Shown in pieces: positions 56,624 through 64,000 of a stretch of DNA of 64,000 bases; position 1 is the stretch's first letter; every line of letters starts with the position of its first letter. Below the pieces are notes generated by a model. That model had not been told where the DNA came from and searched no databases. It saw only the letters and a program-made list of their open reading frames with translations. The DNA is from Hyphomicrobiales bacterium (GTDB lineage Bacteria > Pseudomonadota > Alphaproteobacteria > Rhizobiales > Rhizobiaceae). Where the stretch lies: the NCBI GenBank assembly GCA_900470805.1, contig UCCA01000037.1:99370-163369 (forward strand). The letters run 5' to 3'. Position numbers and translations under genes: made by a program.

Positions 56624-58251
56624 ACGGTTGGTCCCATCATCTGATTGTCGCACCAATTCTCGTACCTCTGATTGCCTGTGCAATATTGCTTGTTATCGAC
56701 GAACGTCAGCGGGTCGCTAAGGCAATGGTCAGCCTGGCTTCGACCCTAGTGCTGACAGCGATTGCGGTTATCCTGTTCGCGATCGAAAGCGGCTCTAGTG
56801 TTTTCGATGGCGTGTATCTGGTCGGAAACTGGGCAGCCCCTTTCGGCATCGTTCTGGTTCTTGATGGCCTCTCGGCAATGATGCTGCTGCTGACAGCGTT
56901 GCTGGCGGTCGCATCGCTGGTGTTCTCGTTCGCGCGCTGGCACGCGGTCGGGGCGCATTTTCACAGCATGTTCCAATTGCTGCTGATGGGAGTCAACGGT
57001 GCGTTCCTGACCGGCGATCTATTCAATCTCTTCGTTTTCTTCGAAGTCATGCTGGCCGCCTCCTATGGATTGCTGCTGCATGGATCGGGCCAGCTGCGGG
57101 TCAAGGCCGGGATGCACTACATTGCCGTCAACCTTGTGGCGGCACTGCTCTTCCTGATCGGCGTCAGTCTGATCTACGGTACGGCAGGAACGCTCAACAT
57201 GGCGGATCTGGCGGCGAGAATACCCGAGATAGAGCCGGATCGCCGAATGTTGATGGAAGCGGGCGCCGGAATTCTGGGTGTCGTCTTTCTCATAAAGGCT
57301 GGCATGTGGCCGTTATGCTTCTGGCTGCCCACCGCTTATAGTGCGGCCTCGGCGCCGGTGGCGGGAATTTTCGCGATCATGAGCAAGCTCGGCATCTACG
57401 TGATACTCCGGCTGACGATGCTTCTGTTCGTTGAAGGACCATCCGCCGGCTTCGGAGCGCAGGTGCTCTTTTACGGCGGCATGGCAACGCTTGTGTTCGG
57501 CATTATCGGGGTGCTGGCATCCCAGGCTCTGGGAAGGGTTGCCGGTTACTCCGTGCTCGTTTCATCAGGCACCTTGCTGATGGTTGTTGGCATAAACGAC
57601 GGTGCCGTTTCATCCGGCGCATTGTTATACTTGGTCAGCTCGACCCTGACGATCAGTGCCTTCTTCCTGCTGATCGAGCTGGTGGAACGGGGGCAGGACG
57701 CGGGTGCCAACGTTCTTGCCGTGACCATGGAAGCATATGGCGACACTGACGACGACGCGGCCCCAGAGGAGCAGGGCGTCACCATGCCCGGCACCATGGC
57801 TGTTCTGGGCATATGCTTCGCCGCTTGCGGCATTCTGCTCTCCGGTCTGCCGCCCCTTTCGGGGTTTGTCGCTAAATTCGCGATGCTGTCGGCGATGATG
57901 GGAACCGGAGCGATTGGTGTTCCGCCAACGGCCGCCATCTGGTCGTTGATCGTGCTCGTCATTCTGTCCGGCATTGCCGCGCTGATTTCGATGACAAGAG
58001 CAGGTATCCGCACGTTCTGGAGTTCCATTGAGGGGACTGTCCCGCGCGTGCTTGTGATCGAGATATTGCCGGTCATGTTCCTGTTGGGGCTGACGCTTGC
58101 CCTGACCATTCAGGCAGGACCTGCCATGCAATACATGGACACCACCATTCGAACGCTCAGCAAGCCAGCACTCTATATCGACGCCGTTCGCACCGCCGTA
58201 CCGGTTGCAGGTGATGCCAAATCATCCTCGAGCGAAGTGGAGAGCAACTGA
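56620..58251 (+). CDS. phaD: Cation:proton antiporter subunit D
   Basis: A 543-residue NuoM/N-like membrane subunit with about fourteen helices. It has LVLDGLSAMMLLLTALLAVASLVFS, LTGDLFNLFVFFEVMLAASYGLLLHG, and KAGMWPLCFWLPTAYSAASAPV, in which the lysine and histidine-region residues of the proton path lie. It overlaps phaC by four bases and phaE by one base. Length matches rhizobial PhaD. Confidence 0.94.
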   Translation: MNGWSHHLIVAPILVPLIACAILLVIDERQRVAKAMVSLASTLVLTAIAVILFAIESGSSVFDGVYLVGNWAAPFGIVLVLDGLSAMMLLLTALLAVASLVFSFARWHAVGAHFHSMFQLLLMGVNGAFLTGDLFNLFVFFEVMLAASYGLLLHGSGQLRVKAGMHYIAVNLVAALLFLIGVSLIYGTAGTLNMADLAARIPEIEPDRRMLMEAGAGILGVVFLIKAGMWPLCFWLPTAYSAASAPVAGIFAIMSKLGIYVILRLTMLLFVEGPSAGFGAQVLFYGGMATLVFGIIGVLASQALGRVAGYSVLVSSGTLLMVVGINDGAVSSGALLYLVSSTLTISAFFLLIELVERGQDAGANVLAVTMEAYGDTDDDAAPEEQGVTMPGTMAVLGICFAACGILLSGLPPLSGFVAKFAMLSAMMGTGAIGVPPTAAIWSLIVLVILSGIAALISMTRAGIRTFWSSIEGTVPRVLVIEILPVMFLLGLTLALTIQAGPAMQYMDTTIRTLSKPALYIDAVRTAVPVAGDAKSSSSEVESN

Positions 58252-58727
58252 TGTTGCCATATCCGGTTCTTGTGCTCAGCCTGGTTGTGATGTGGTTGCT
58301 GCTCAACGGCTTTTCCATAGGGCAGTTCATCTTGGGGTCGCTCGTTGCCATGTTCGCCGGTTGGGCGATGGCGTCATTGCGGCCGGAAAAAACACGCCTG
58401 AAAAAATGGCACCTTGTGCCGAAGTTGTGTTGGTTCGTGCTTTACGACATCGTGAAGTCGAACATTGCGGTGGCCTGGATCATCTTGCGCAGCGGTTCGC
58501 GACACCATAAGCCGGGATTTGTCACCGTTCATCTGGATATCAGAAATCAGTTCTCGCTTGCCGTGCTTGCCGTGATCCTGACGAGTACCCCGGGATCTGC
58601 CTGGCTCGAATACGATTCCAATGATCATTCCGTCCTGCTTCATGTGCTCGACATCGAGAACGAGGCCACATGGCGTGACACCATCAAGAACCGCTATGAG
58701 AAACTGCTGCTGGAGATCTTCGCGTGA
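58251..58727 (+). CDS. phaE: Cation:proton antiporter subunit E
   Basis: A 158-residue protein with two N-terminal membrane segments (VLVLSLVVMWLLLNGFSIGQFILGSLV) and a cytoplasmic C-terminus with LTSTPGSAWLEYD and LLHVLDI, typical of MnhE/MrpE. It starts in the phaD stop codon. Confidence 0.92.
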   Translation: MLPYPVLVLSLVVMWLLLNGFSIGQFILGSLVAMFAGWAMASLRPEKTRLKKWHLVPKLCWFVLYDIVKSNIAVAWIILRSGSRHHKPGFVTVHLDIRNQFSLAVLAVILTSTPGSAWLEYDSNDHSVLLHVLDIENEATWRDTIKNRYEKLLLEIFA

Positions 58728-59005
58728 GCGCCATCATCCTCTTTACCGCTGTTTCGATTGCCCAGATCATGCTTGTCGCTTCGATGGCAGTCGTTTCCGT
58801 GCGGATGTTTATCGGGCCACGCGCTCAGGACCGGATCATCGGTCTTGATACATTCTACATCAACGCCATGCTACTTCTCGTCACCTTCGGCGTCGGAACC
58901 GGCCGCATCGTTTATTTCGAGGCCGCGCTGGTCATCGGCATGCTGGGGTTCGTTGCCTCCGTCGCACTGGCGAAATTCCTGATGCGTGGCGAGGTGATCG
59001 AATGA
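58724..59005 (+). CDS. phaF: Cation:proton antiporter subunit F
   Basis: A 93-residue, three-helix protein. VRMFIGPRAQDRIIGLDTFYIN is the MnhF/MrpF signature, followed by helices to FLMRGEVIE. The start is a GTG overlapping the phaE stop by four bases. Confidence 0.93.
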   Translation: MSAIILFTAVSIAQIMLVASMAVVSVRMFIGPRAQDRIIGLDTFYINAMLLLVTFGVGTGRIVYFEAALVIGMLGFVASVALAKFLMRGEVIE

Positions 59006-59373
59006 TGTATTCCGCGCTGGATATCCCAGTATGGGCGGCCGTCTGCGTTGCCTTCTTCCTGATAGTGGGCGCGCTGCTTGCGTTGATCGGCTCGATCGGT
59101 TTCCTTCGGCTTCCCACGTTCTACGAACGTATCCATGCCCCGACACTCGGCACCAGTTGGGGTATTGGCGGCGTCATGCTTGGGTCAATGATTTATTTTA
59201 GTGCCGCGGCTTCACGGCTGGCGATCCATGAAATCTTGATCGGCGTTTTCGTGACAGTGACCACGCCGATAACCTTGATGATGCTTGCGCGCGCTGCCCT
59301 CCACCGTGACCGCGTGGAGCGAAATGGAGAAGCACCGCCAAAGCAAACACCGGAGCCTGATAAAAACTCGTGA
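59002..59373 (+). CDS. phaG: Cation:proton antiporter subunit G
   Basis: A 123-residue protein. Three helices and the segment GSIGFLRLPTFYERIHAPTLGTSWG identify MnhG/MrpG. It overlaps phaF by four bases and ends the operon. The 135 bases to the convergent MarR-type gene hold only a weak CCCGA/TCGGG hairpin. Confidence 0.93.
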   Translation: MMYSALDIPVWAAVCVAFFLIVGALLALIGSIGFLRLPTFYERIHAPTLGTSWGIGGVMLGSMIYFSAAASRLAIHEILIGVFVTVTTPITLMMLARAALHRDRVERNGEAPPKQTPEPDKNS

Positions 59374-59508
59374 ATCCCGAGATCGGGCCTAGCATTTGGC
59401 AAGCTTGGTAGTCGTTGCTTTGGTTACTGCCGACCCGATCGCCCGCTGCCCTCCGCTCGTCCAACGTTTGGGAGCGGTTCAATCAGCGGCTCGTGAATGC
59501 GGCCAACA

Positions 59509-59967
59509 TCAAACTTGCCCAGGGTTCGTCGGGTTCGCATCAAGGCGGAGTCTGACCGCGTCCAGTTGCTTTATGAGTTCGCTCAGCCCCTCGGAAGTCT
59601 TCCCTGTAAGACATTGTATATCAGTCATGACGAGCTTCAGTCGGTTGACGAGCTCATGCCCTTTCGATGTCAGCGATACCCGGACTATCCGCTCGTCCTT
59701 CTCGGTTCTTGAACGGGAAATTATGTCGCTTCGCTCGAGACGCTTTAACAATGGGGTCAAGGTTCCGTAGTCGAGCCGTACGGTCTTGCCCAGCTCTGTG
59801 ACTGTGGGATTTTCCACATTGGTGAGGCTGACGACGACCAAGTACTGCGGATAAGTCAGCCCGGTGTCAGCGAGCGCCCGGCGATATTGTCGAGTGAAGG
59901 AGTGCGACAACGAATAGGCTGCAAAACACAGCTGTTCGCTGACTGGATCTATCCGATCATCACTCAT
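59509..59967 (-). CDS. MarR-family regulator, OhrR-like
   Basis: A 152-residue winged-helix regulator. The N-terminus SEQLCFAAYSLSHSFTRQYR places a cysteine (Cys14) where OhrR-type sensors keep their peroxide-reactive cysteine. The recognition region is VTELGKTVRLDYGTLTPLLKRLERSDIISR, and the wing is RTEKDERIVRVSLT. ATG 59967 has AAGG seven bases upstream; the open frame runs to 60009. It is divergent from an azoreductase gene with two inverted repeats in between, so it probably represses that gene until oxidised or bound by an electrophile. Confidence 0.88.
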   Translation of the reverse strand: MSDDRIDPVSEQLCFAAYSLSHSFTRQYRRALADTGLTYPQYLVVVSLTNVENPTVTELGKTVRLDYGTLTPLLKRLERSDIISRSRTEKDERIVRVSLTSKGHELVNRLKLVMTDIQCLTGKTSEGLSELIKQLDAVRLRLDANPTNPGQV

Positions 59968-60054
59968 TGGGCGCCTTCCAAATTCCGGTTTCTCGATCTC
60001 GTATTCCACAAAGTCTTCCCATTATCACAGTCCTCTGATTGCCGCCATAATCAA

Positions 60055-60079
60055 TTTTGCAATATAACATCGTGCAAAA
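60055..60079. promoter_or_regulatory. Inverted repeat, candidate MarR/OhrR-type operator 1
   Basis: TTTTGCA and TGCAAAA, seven-base perfect arms with an 11-base AT-rich spacer, in the divergent region between the MarR-type and azoreductase genes. Dyads of this length with AT-rich arms suit winged-helix dimers. Confidence 0.5.
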
Positions 60080-60081
60080 GT

Positions 60082-60097
60082 ACCTTGCGTACAAGGT
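60082..60097. promoter_or_regulatory. Inverted repeat, candidate MarR/OhrR-type operator 2
   Basis: ACCTTG-CGTA-CAAGGT, six-base perfect arms around four bases, directly beside the first dyad and 44 bases before the azoreductase ATG. Confidence 0.5.
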
Positions 60098-60140
60098 TTA
60101 TGCCGTGCTAGCAGCTTTTGTGTCACTAGAGAGGAACACC

Positions 60141-60779
60141 ATGACCCATATTCTTCATCTCGTCGGCTCGCCGAGAACGACGGTTTCCGCATCGCGAGAA
60201 ATCGCGAACGTCTATATCGAGCATCTCTCTTCACTATCGAATTGCACGGTGGACACGCTCGATGTCTGGAAGGAGCACCTTCCGGAATTCGACGAAGAGG
60301 CGATGAACGCGAAGTATGCCGGCATACTCGGCAAGCCGTTGACCGAGCGCCAGCAGCACGCATGGGCAACGCTTGCGCCGGTCGTCGAACGCATTTTAAA
60401 AGCTGATATTCTCGTTGTCAGCGTACCGATGTGGAACTTCGGTATCCCATATCGCCTGAAGCACTTCATCGATCTGGTATCTCAAAAAGACTATCTTTTC
60501 CGTTTCGACGCAAATGGATTCACCGGGATGGCGAGTGCGAAGGTCGTTCTGGTCTGCGCGCGCGGCCTGAATTTTGCGACCGGTACTGACACTCCCGAAG
60601 CGGAGTTCGACCATCAAAAGTCATACATGCTCATGTGGCTGAAATTTATCGGATTGACCGACGTCGACACGATTACGCTTGAGCAATTGGTCTTCGGCTC
60701 GGAGGCGGATGCAGCAGCGCGGGCAAAGGCAAAGACTATTGCGCTTCAACTCGCAAATTCGCATTCGGCGACGCTTTGA
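60141..60779 (+). CDS. azoR: FMN-dependent NADH:quinone/azo reductase (AzoR-like)
   Basis: A 212-residue flavodoxin-fold protein. LHLVGSPRTTVSASREIA near the N-terminus forms the phosphate-binding loop, and VPMWNFGIPYRLKHFIDLVSQ (about residues 95-115) is the flavin-binding signature of AzoR. Such enzymes reduce quinones and azo compounds by two electrons and guard against thiol and quinone stress. ATG 60141 has GAGAGGAA upstream; the open frame begins at 60057 but lacks a site there. The divergent OhrR-like gene is the likely regulator. A 10-bp hairpin follows the stop. Confidence 0.88.
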   Translation: MTHILHLVGSPRTTVSASREIANVYIEHLSSLSNCTVDTLDVWKEHLPEFDEEAMNAKYAGILGKPLTERQQHAWATLAPVVERILKADILVVSVPMWNFGIPYRLKHFIDLVSQKDYLFRFDANGFTGMASAKVVLVCARGLNFATGTDTPEAEFDHQKSYMLMWLKFIGLTDVDTITLEQLVFGSEADAAARAKAKTIALQLANSHSATL

Positions 60780-60797
60780 TCCATTTGAGAGCCCTCC

Positions 60798-60822
60798 GGA
60801 GCCCTCGCGCGACGAGGGCTCC
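60798..60822 (+). terminator. Stem-loop after the azoreductase gene
   Basis: A perfect 10-bp stem, GGAGCCCTCG paired with CGAGGGCTCC, with a five-base loop, 19 bases past the stop. No T-run follows, so it is terminator-like but not canonical. Confidence 0.6.
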
Positions 60823-60950
60823 AATCAGGTGCCTCTCGCACGAGGCGACGGCCAGCGACTGCAAGTAACCGGGTAAAGTCCACAATGCTTCTGTTAAAGT
60901 TCCACGTCCTCCAGGGACGCGGGCCCGCCGAGGTGTAGCGCATACTGGAC

Positions 60951-61058
60951 TTGATCCACACGACGATTGTCGATGCTTTCAAAGTACATGTCGGCGATCG
61001 CTATCAGATCGCCTTCGCGCATGATTCAATGCATCTCATCGGGCTCGACACCGGTATT
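60951..61058 (+). pseudogene. Remnant of an ABC ATPase C-terminal (TOBE) domain
   Basis: The translation HVGDRYQIAFAHDSMHLIGLDTG resembles the last strand pair of UgpC/PotA-type ATPases (pattern: hydrophobic, Gly, ... Leu-Ala-Phe ... His-Leu-Phe-Asp ... Thr-Gly). No ATPase core lies upstream and a TAG stop closes the frame at 60936-60938. It looks like the tail of a deleted transporter gene. The match is short and judged by eye. Confidence 0.4.
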
Positions 61059-61107
61059 ACGGGTTCGTCGCTCATGAGATTCCTACCGAGGCCAAAGATC
61101 AATGTAT

Positions 61108-61899
61108 CTAACGCCCGAATGCGTCGTAGAAGATTACGCGAAACCCTGGCGTATCTTCCGATACGAGCATGCTGAGTCGATAGCTCAGACAATTACCGTC
61201 TGCATCGCAAAACGCTATATCGCCGTCGCCGATCCTCGCGATTTCAGGATCCTCCCACCATTGCGCCGCCTGCGGGCTAGCTTCAAGAATCTCATCTAGG
61301 ATTGATCGAAGGACTGGGCTCTTTCCTTTCGTCAAATAATCGTGTCGTGCCTTGAGCAGTACCAGACGGGCTGCGTGGTGCCAGTCTTTGATCTTGCTTT
61401 TATAAGCGTCAGAGAAAAAGACGATACGCAACATGTTCGGCCGGGGATCATTGAAGTCTTTGAACAAGGTGGCTGCGGCTTCATTGTAAGACACCACATC
61501 CCAAGCAATATTCATCACGTAGGCGGCCTGATCGAACGCCTGAATCAACCTTGCGAGTGGTTGGGGGAGCTCTGCATCCGCGGTGTCGCCCGAAGATGCC
61601 GCCCGGCCGGCGAGGGCAAACAGGTGTTCGCGTTCTGCCCGGTCTAGTCGAAGCCCTCGCGCCAGCCGGTTCAGGAAATCGTCCGACACCGCGATGTCCC
61701 GACCCTGCTCAAACCAAGTATACCAGGTCAAACCGACACCAGCCAAGGCGGCGACTTCCTCGCGTCGCAATCCGCGGGTTCGACGGCGGCGAGCTTGCGG
61801 CAGACCAAGCGATTCGGGGGATGCGCGTTCCCTGCACGCGAGGACGAAATCGGTCAGCGCTTGCTTGGAGGGGACACGTATCAAGCGACTGACAGCCAT
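61108..61899 (-). CDS. XRE-family regulator with MmyB-like ligand domain
   Basis: A 263-residue regulator. The N-terminal helix-turn-helix region has the hallmark RRRTRGLRREEVAALAGVGLTWYTWFEQGRDI (about residues 38-69), followed by a C-terminal MmyB-type sensor domain with ERAEREHLFALAGR-like linker, WDVVSYNEAAATLF and NMLRIVFF. MmyB domains are PAS-like and bind fatty acid-type ligands in some members. It is divergent from the GST gene over 96 bases and probably controls it or itself. Confidence 0.92.
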   Translation of the reverse strand: MAVSRLIRVPSKQALTDFVLACRERASPESLGLPQARRRRTRGLRREEVAALAGVGLTWYTWFEQGRDIAVSDDFLNRLARGLRLDRAEREHLFALAGRAASSGDTADAELPQPLARLIQAFDQAAYVMNIAWDVVSYNEAAATLFKDFNDPRPNMLRIVFFSDAYKSKIKDWHHAARLVLLKARHDYLTKGKSPVLRSILDEILEASPQAAQWWEDPEIARIGDGDIAFCDADGNCLSYRLSMLVSEDTPGFRVIFYDAFGR

Positions 61900-61995
61900 G
61901 CGAAACCTTGGAAATTATCACTATAGTAACAGCATAAAACTCCCATTGTAACAAGGTAAATCGCTGTCTAAAGGCAGAACCACGCGAACGATGCC

Positions 61996-62634
61996 GTGAA
62001 AAAAAAAGGAAAGGCGCTCGAATTGTTGCTTTATCAATTTCGGAAGGGGACCAATCCCCGCCGCGTTATCATTTATCTGGCTGAGAAAGGTCTCGATATT
62101 CCACGCTATGAACTTGACTATGCGGGAGGGGAGCACCGCTCGGCCGACTACCTGGCAATCAATCCTAGTGGACGAGCTCCAACACTCGTCACGGACGAAG
62201 GTGTATCGATCACGGATTCCGCCGCAATTATAGAGTATCTTGAGGAGCTGCATCCCGACACGCCAATGATGGGAACGGATCCGATCTCCCGCGCAAAGGT
62301 GCGTTCGCTTGAGCGTTTGGGAACCGAGTTGGTGACTAGATCCCAGCTCTGGCTCTGGAATGTCACCGGCTCCTTTCCCGCCAAGGAGCCGTCCCCATCA
62401 CCGGAGACTGCTTGTCGTCTGTTCCGATATGTCACGGAATTGCTCGATGTCCTGGAAACAGCCATTGGAGAGAGCGCCTTTCTGGCTGGCGATAAGCCGA
62501 CGGTCGCGGATTTCACGGTCTTCCCTATCTTTCAGACAGCCCGCGAGCGGTTCGACCTTCCCTTCGGTTTCGGCCATCCTCGGCTTGATGCCTGGTACAG
62601 GGAGTTTCGTCTGCGACCAAGCGCCGACTTCTAG
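61996..62634 (+). CDS. Glutathione S-transferase family protein
   Basis: A 212-residue protein. N-terminal thioredoxin-like domain with cis-proline and the Glu-Ser/Asp-Ser glutathione-contact pattern (INPSGRAPTLVTDEGVSITDSAAIIEYLEE, about residues 55-84), then an all-helical domain with AFLAGDKPTVADFTVFPIF, the GST N-capping box. The start is a GTG followed by nine A bases, with no clear Shine-Dalgarno; the exact start is uncertain by a few codons. It conjugates or reduces electrophilic substrates. Divergent from an MmyB-type regulator. Confidence 0.85.
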   Translation: MKKKGKALELLLYQFRKGTNPRRVIIYLAEKGLDIPRYELDYAGGEHRSADYLAINPSGRAPTLVTDEGVSITDSAAIIEYLEELHPDTPMMGTDPISRAKVRSLERLGTELVTRSQLWLWNVTGSFPAKEPSPSPETACRLFRYVTELLDVLETAIGESAFLAGDKPTVADFTVFPIFQTARERFDLPFGFGHPRLDAWYREFRLRPSADF

Positions 62635-62662
62635 ATTTGAGATTTTGATCGATCAGAAACCG

Positions 62663-62926
62663 ATGACTCAATCCTCCGACATGCCGCAGACTGGTCGCTC
62701 GACGACCATACCATCGAAGGTCAGAATGACGATCGTCATGATCGCATTCGTCTACCCCATCGTCACACTCTTGCTCTATGCGATGGGGCCGCTGACCGTT
62801 GATTGGGCCGTGTGGCATCGGACATTGGTTCTCACGCCTATTACGGTAACGCTCATCGTGTTCGTCGTCGCCCCGCTGGTGGCAAAGCACCTCGATTGGT
62901 TTGTGCGTCCGCGCCCGAAATGTTGA
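62663..62926 (+). CDS. Small two-helix membrane protein
   Basis: An 87-residue protein with two transmembrane segments (MTIVMIAFVYPIVTLLLYAM and LVLTPITVTLIVFVVAPLVA), ending HLDWFVRPRPKC. The pattern YP-x-x-x-LLLY ... RTLVL ... APL resembles the membrane tail of COG3224 proteins, in which it is fused to an antibiotic-biosynthesis-monooxygenase domain; here that domain is missing. It lies 28 bases after the GST gene and is probably co-transcribed. Function unknown. Confidence 0.55.
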   Translation: MTQSSDMPQTGRSTTIPSKVRMTIVMIAFVYPIVTLLLYAMGPLTVDWAVWHRTLVLTPITVTLIVFVVAPLVAKHLDWFVRPRPKC

Positions 62927-63056
62927 AGCTCCATACGGGACTTCGGCGAGACTTGAATTATGGATGGAGAATGCCATTCATTCCGTGCGCGGCCTCCTTG
63001 CCAGTTTTACCCACATTATATGGCGCCACCTTACTCAACGCCAGGCAACAACTTGG

Positions 63057-63728
63057 TCATTCTTCGTCAGCACCGAGTTGAATTGTTCCATCATCAGCCT
63101 GATGGTTTGTTAGGTTCAGATAGTTTCGAACGCTGATGTGGGCGGTCGAGACTAGGTGTCGATGCGTTGCGGTGACAACCACTATCGAGCATCCCGCGGA
63201 CTGGGCGGCTTCGATCCCTGCCGGTGCATCTTCAAACACGAGGCAGTCCCCGGCCGCTTTCCCCAATCGCCGGGCGCCCAGCAGATAACAGTCTGGATGC
63301 GGCTTTCCGTGTTTGACATCCTCGCCGCTGATGATCACGTCAGGCATGGGAATTTGAGCGGCCGCCATGCGTCGCTTGGCAAGGTCCATGGGCGCCGATG
63401 TCACGATGGCCCAGCGATCGCGCGGCAGGCTTTCCAGGAAGTTTATTGCGCCTGCGATCGGGACAACACCATCGACATCCTGCAATTCCGCAGCTTCGAT
63501 ACGTGCCGCCTCGTTGAGAACATCCACTCCGGTCAGATTCAGCCGCGTCAAAACATCGACGGCGCGTATTCCGTGAATGGTCGGGATCAAACTCGCGGGC
63601 TCCAGCCCGTGGCGGACCGCCCAACGCCCCCAGACCCGCTCTACCACGGCCGTCGAATCCAGCAATGTACCGTCCATGTCAAAGAGGAAGGCGGAGAAGC
63701 CTCGGTCGAACAGCCTGTTACCGTACAT
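63057..63728 (-). CDS. HAD-IA family phosphatase (sugar/glycerol phosphatase-like)
   Basis: A 223-residue phosphatase. Motif I FLFDMDGTLLDS (nucleophile Asp17), motif II AIVTSAP, motif III lysine in HGKPHPDCYLLGA, motif IV CLVFEDAPAGIEAAQSAG. A helical cap follows motif I, as in beta-phosphoglucomutase-type and glycerol-3-phosphate phosphatases. It hydrolyses small phosphate esters; the exact substrate is uncertain. The ATG at 63728 has AAGAAGG upstream. The transketolase gene lies 68 bases upstream on the same strand, so the pair may be co-transcribed. Confidence 0.9.
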   Translation of the reverse strand: MYGNRLFDRGFSAFLFDMDGTLLDSTAVVERVWGRWAVRHGLEPASLIPTIHGIRAVDVLTRLNLTGVDVLNEAARIEAAELQDVDGVVPIAGAINFLESLPRDRWAIVTSAPMDLAKRRMAAAQIPMPDVIISGEDVKHGKPHPDCYLLGARRLGKAAGDCLVFEDAPAGIEAAQSAGCSIVVVTATHRHLVSTAHISVRNYLNLTNHQADDGTIQLGADEE

Positions 63729-63796
63729 GCGCGCCTTCTTTCCCCGATTGTATCGGCACCAAAGTGATGTTCTGATTTGCCGAGTAATTGATCAAA

Positions 63797-64000
63797 TCAA
63801 AGCTTGGCTTCGGCGGCGGCGACGACGGCTTCGGTGGTGATGCCGAACTGCTTGAAGACTTCCTTGGCGGGGCCGGAAGCGCCGAAGCCCTTCATGCCGA
63901 CGAAGGTGCCCTCAGGTCCGATGAACGCATCCCAGCCTTCGCGAACGGCGGCTTCCACCGCGATCTTGATCGGCGACTTGCCGATGATCTCGGCGCGGTA
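63797..64000 (-). CDS. tkt: Transketolase, C-terminal end
   Basis: The last 67 residues of a gene that enters from the right edge. The segment AVREGWDAFIGPEGTFVGMK and then GFGASGPAKEVFKQFGIT is the conserved C-terminal domain of transketolase, a thiamine-diphosphate enzyme of the pentose phosphate pathway. The catalytic and cofactor regions lie outside the window. Confidence 0.93.
   Translation of the reverse strand, partial: YRAEIIGKSPIKIAVEAAVREGWDAFIGPEGTFVGMKGFGASGPAKEVFKQFGITTEAVVAAAEAKL

Larger units (their letters stand above)
60780..61107. other. Intergenic region with hairpin and gene remnant
   Basis: No intact gene. It holds the hairpin at 60798-60822 and a short remnant of an ABC-transporter ATPase C-terminus at 60951-61058. 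Confidence 0.5.

Overview
The window looks like chromosomal or chromid DNA of a member of the Rhizobiaceae (Rhizobium, Ensifer, Agrobacterium or Neorhizobium). The evidence is an ExoY/ExoF-type exopolysaccharide locus, a seven-function Pha/Mrp antiporter operon with the fused PhaAB subunit typical of rhizobia, a 1,5-anhydro-D-fructose reductase very like the one I remember from Sinorhizobium morelense, and GC-rich genes with many 4-bp ATGA overlaps. I see no tRNA, rRNA, insertion sequence or CRISPR array.

Layout. (1) 1-654, minus: the start of a kdp potassium-ATPase operon (small membrane ORF, kdpF, 5' part of kdpA). (2) 1134-16958, plus: a long catabolic and uptake operon. It holds a LacI-type regulator with a perfect palindromic operator in its own promoter, an afr-like reductase, a CoA-transferase, an enoyl-CoA hydratase-like protein, an aldehyde dehydrogenase, a sugar ABC importer (binding protein, two permeases, ATPase), two GMC flavoprotein oxidoreductases and an SdhA/FrdA-like flavoprotein. 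The reductase suggests that anhydro-sugars such as 1,5-anhydroglucitol or 1,5-anhydrofructose are the substrate. (3) 17141-26959: mixed genes, namely a secreted glycine-rich repeat protein, a single-domain response regulator, a membrane alpha/beta hydrolase, YqhA-like and MgtC-like membrane proteins, and a two-gene RND efflux system. (4) 27030-50148: a large, strand-alternating exopolysaccharide locus. It encodes an ExoY-like priming transferase, at least seven glycosyltransferase domains, Wzx-like and Wzy-like proteins, ExoF-like and ExoP-like export proteins, a secreted GH16 glycanase, and unusual accessory enzymes (GMC oxidoreductase plus SDR, UDP-galactopyranose-mutase-like flavoprotein, 2OG-Fe(II) oxygenase-like protein, large HAD protein). 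(5) 50583-53243: ECF sigma with its membrane anti-sigma, a LysE exporter and a small XRE regulator. (6) 53385-59373, plus: the phaAB-C-D-E-F-G cation/proton antiporter operon. (7) 59509-64000: an OhrR-like MarR regulator divergent from an azoreductase, a remnant of an ABC ATPase, an MmyB-type regulator, a GST, a small membrane protein, a HAD phosphatase and the 3' end of transketolase.

How the genes may work together. In region 2 the sugar would enter intact through the ABC importer and be oxidised and reduced in the cytoplasm, since none of the oxidoreductases has a signal peptide. The CoA-transferase, hydratase-like protein and aldehyde dehydrogenase imply that ring cleavage gives an acid handled as a CoA thioester. 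In region 4 ExoY would load the first sugar on undecaprenyl phosphate, the glycosyltransferases extend the unit, the Wzx-like protein flips it, the Wzy-like protein polymerises it, and the ExoP-like and ExoF-like proteins set length and export. The ExoP-like protein has lost the Walker A lysine, so control by a tyrosine-kinase cycle looks unlikely.
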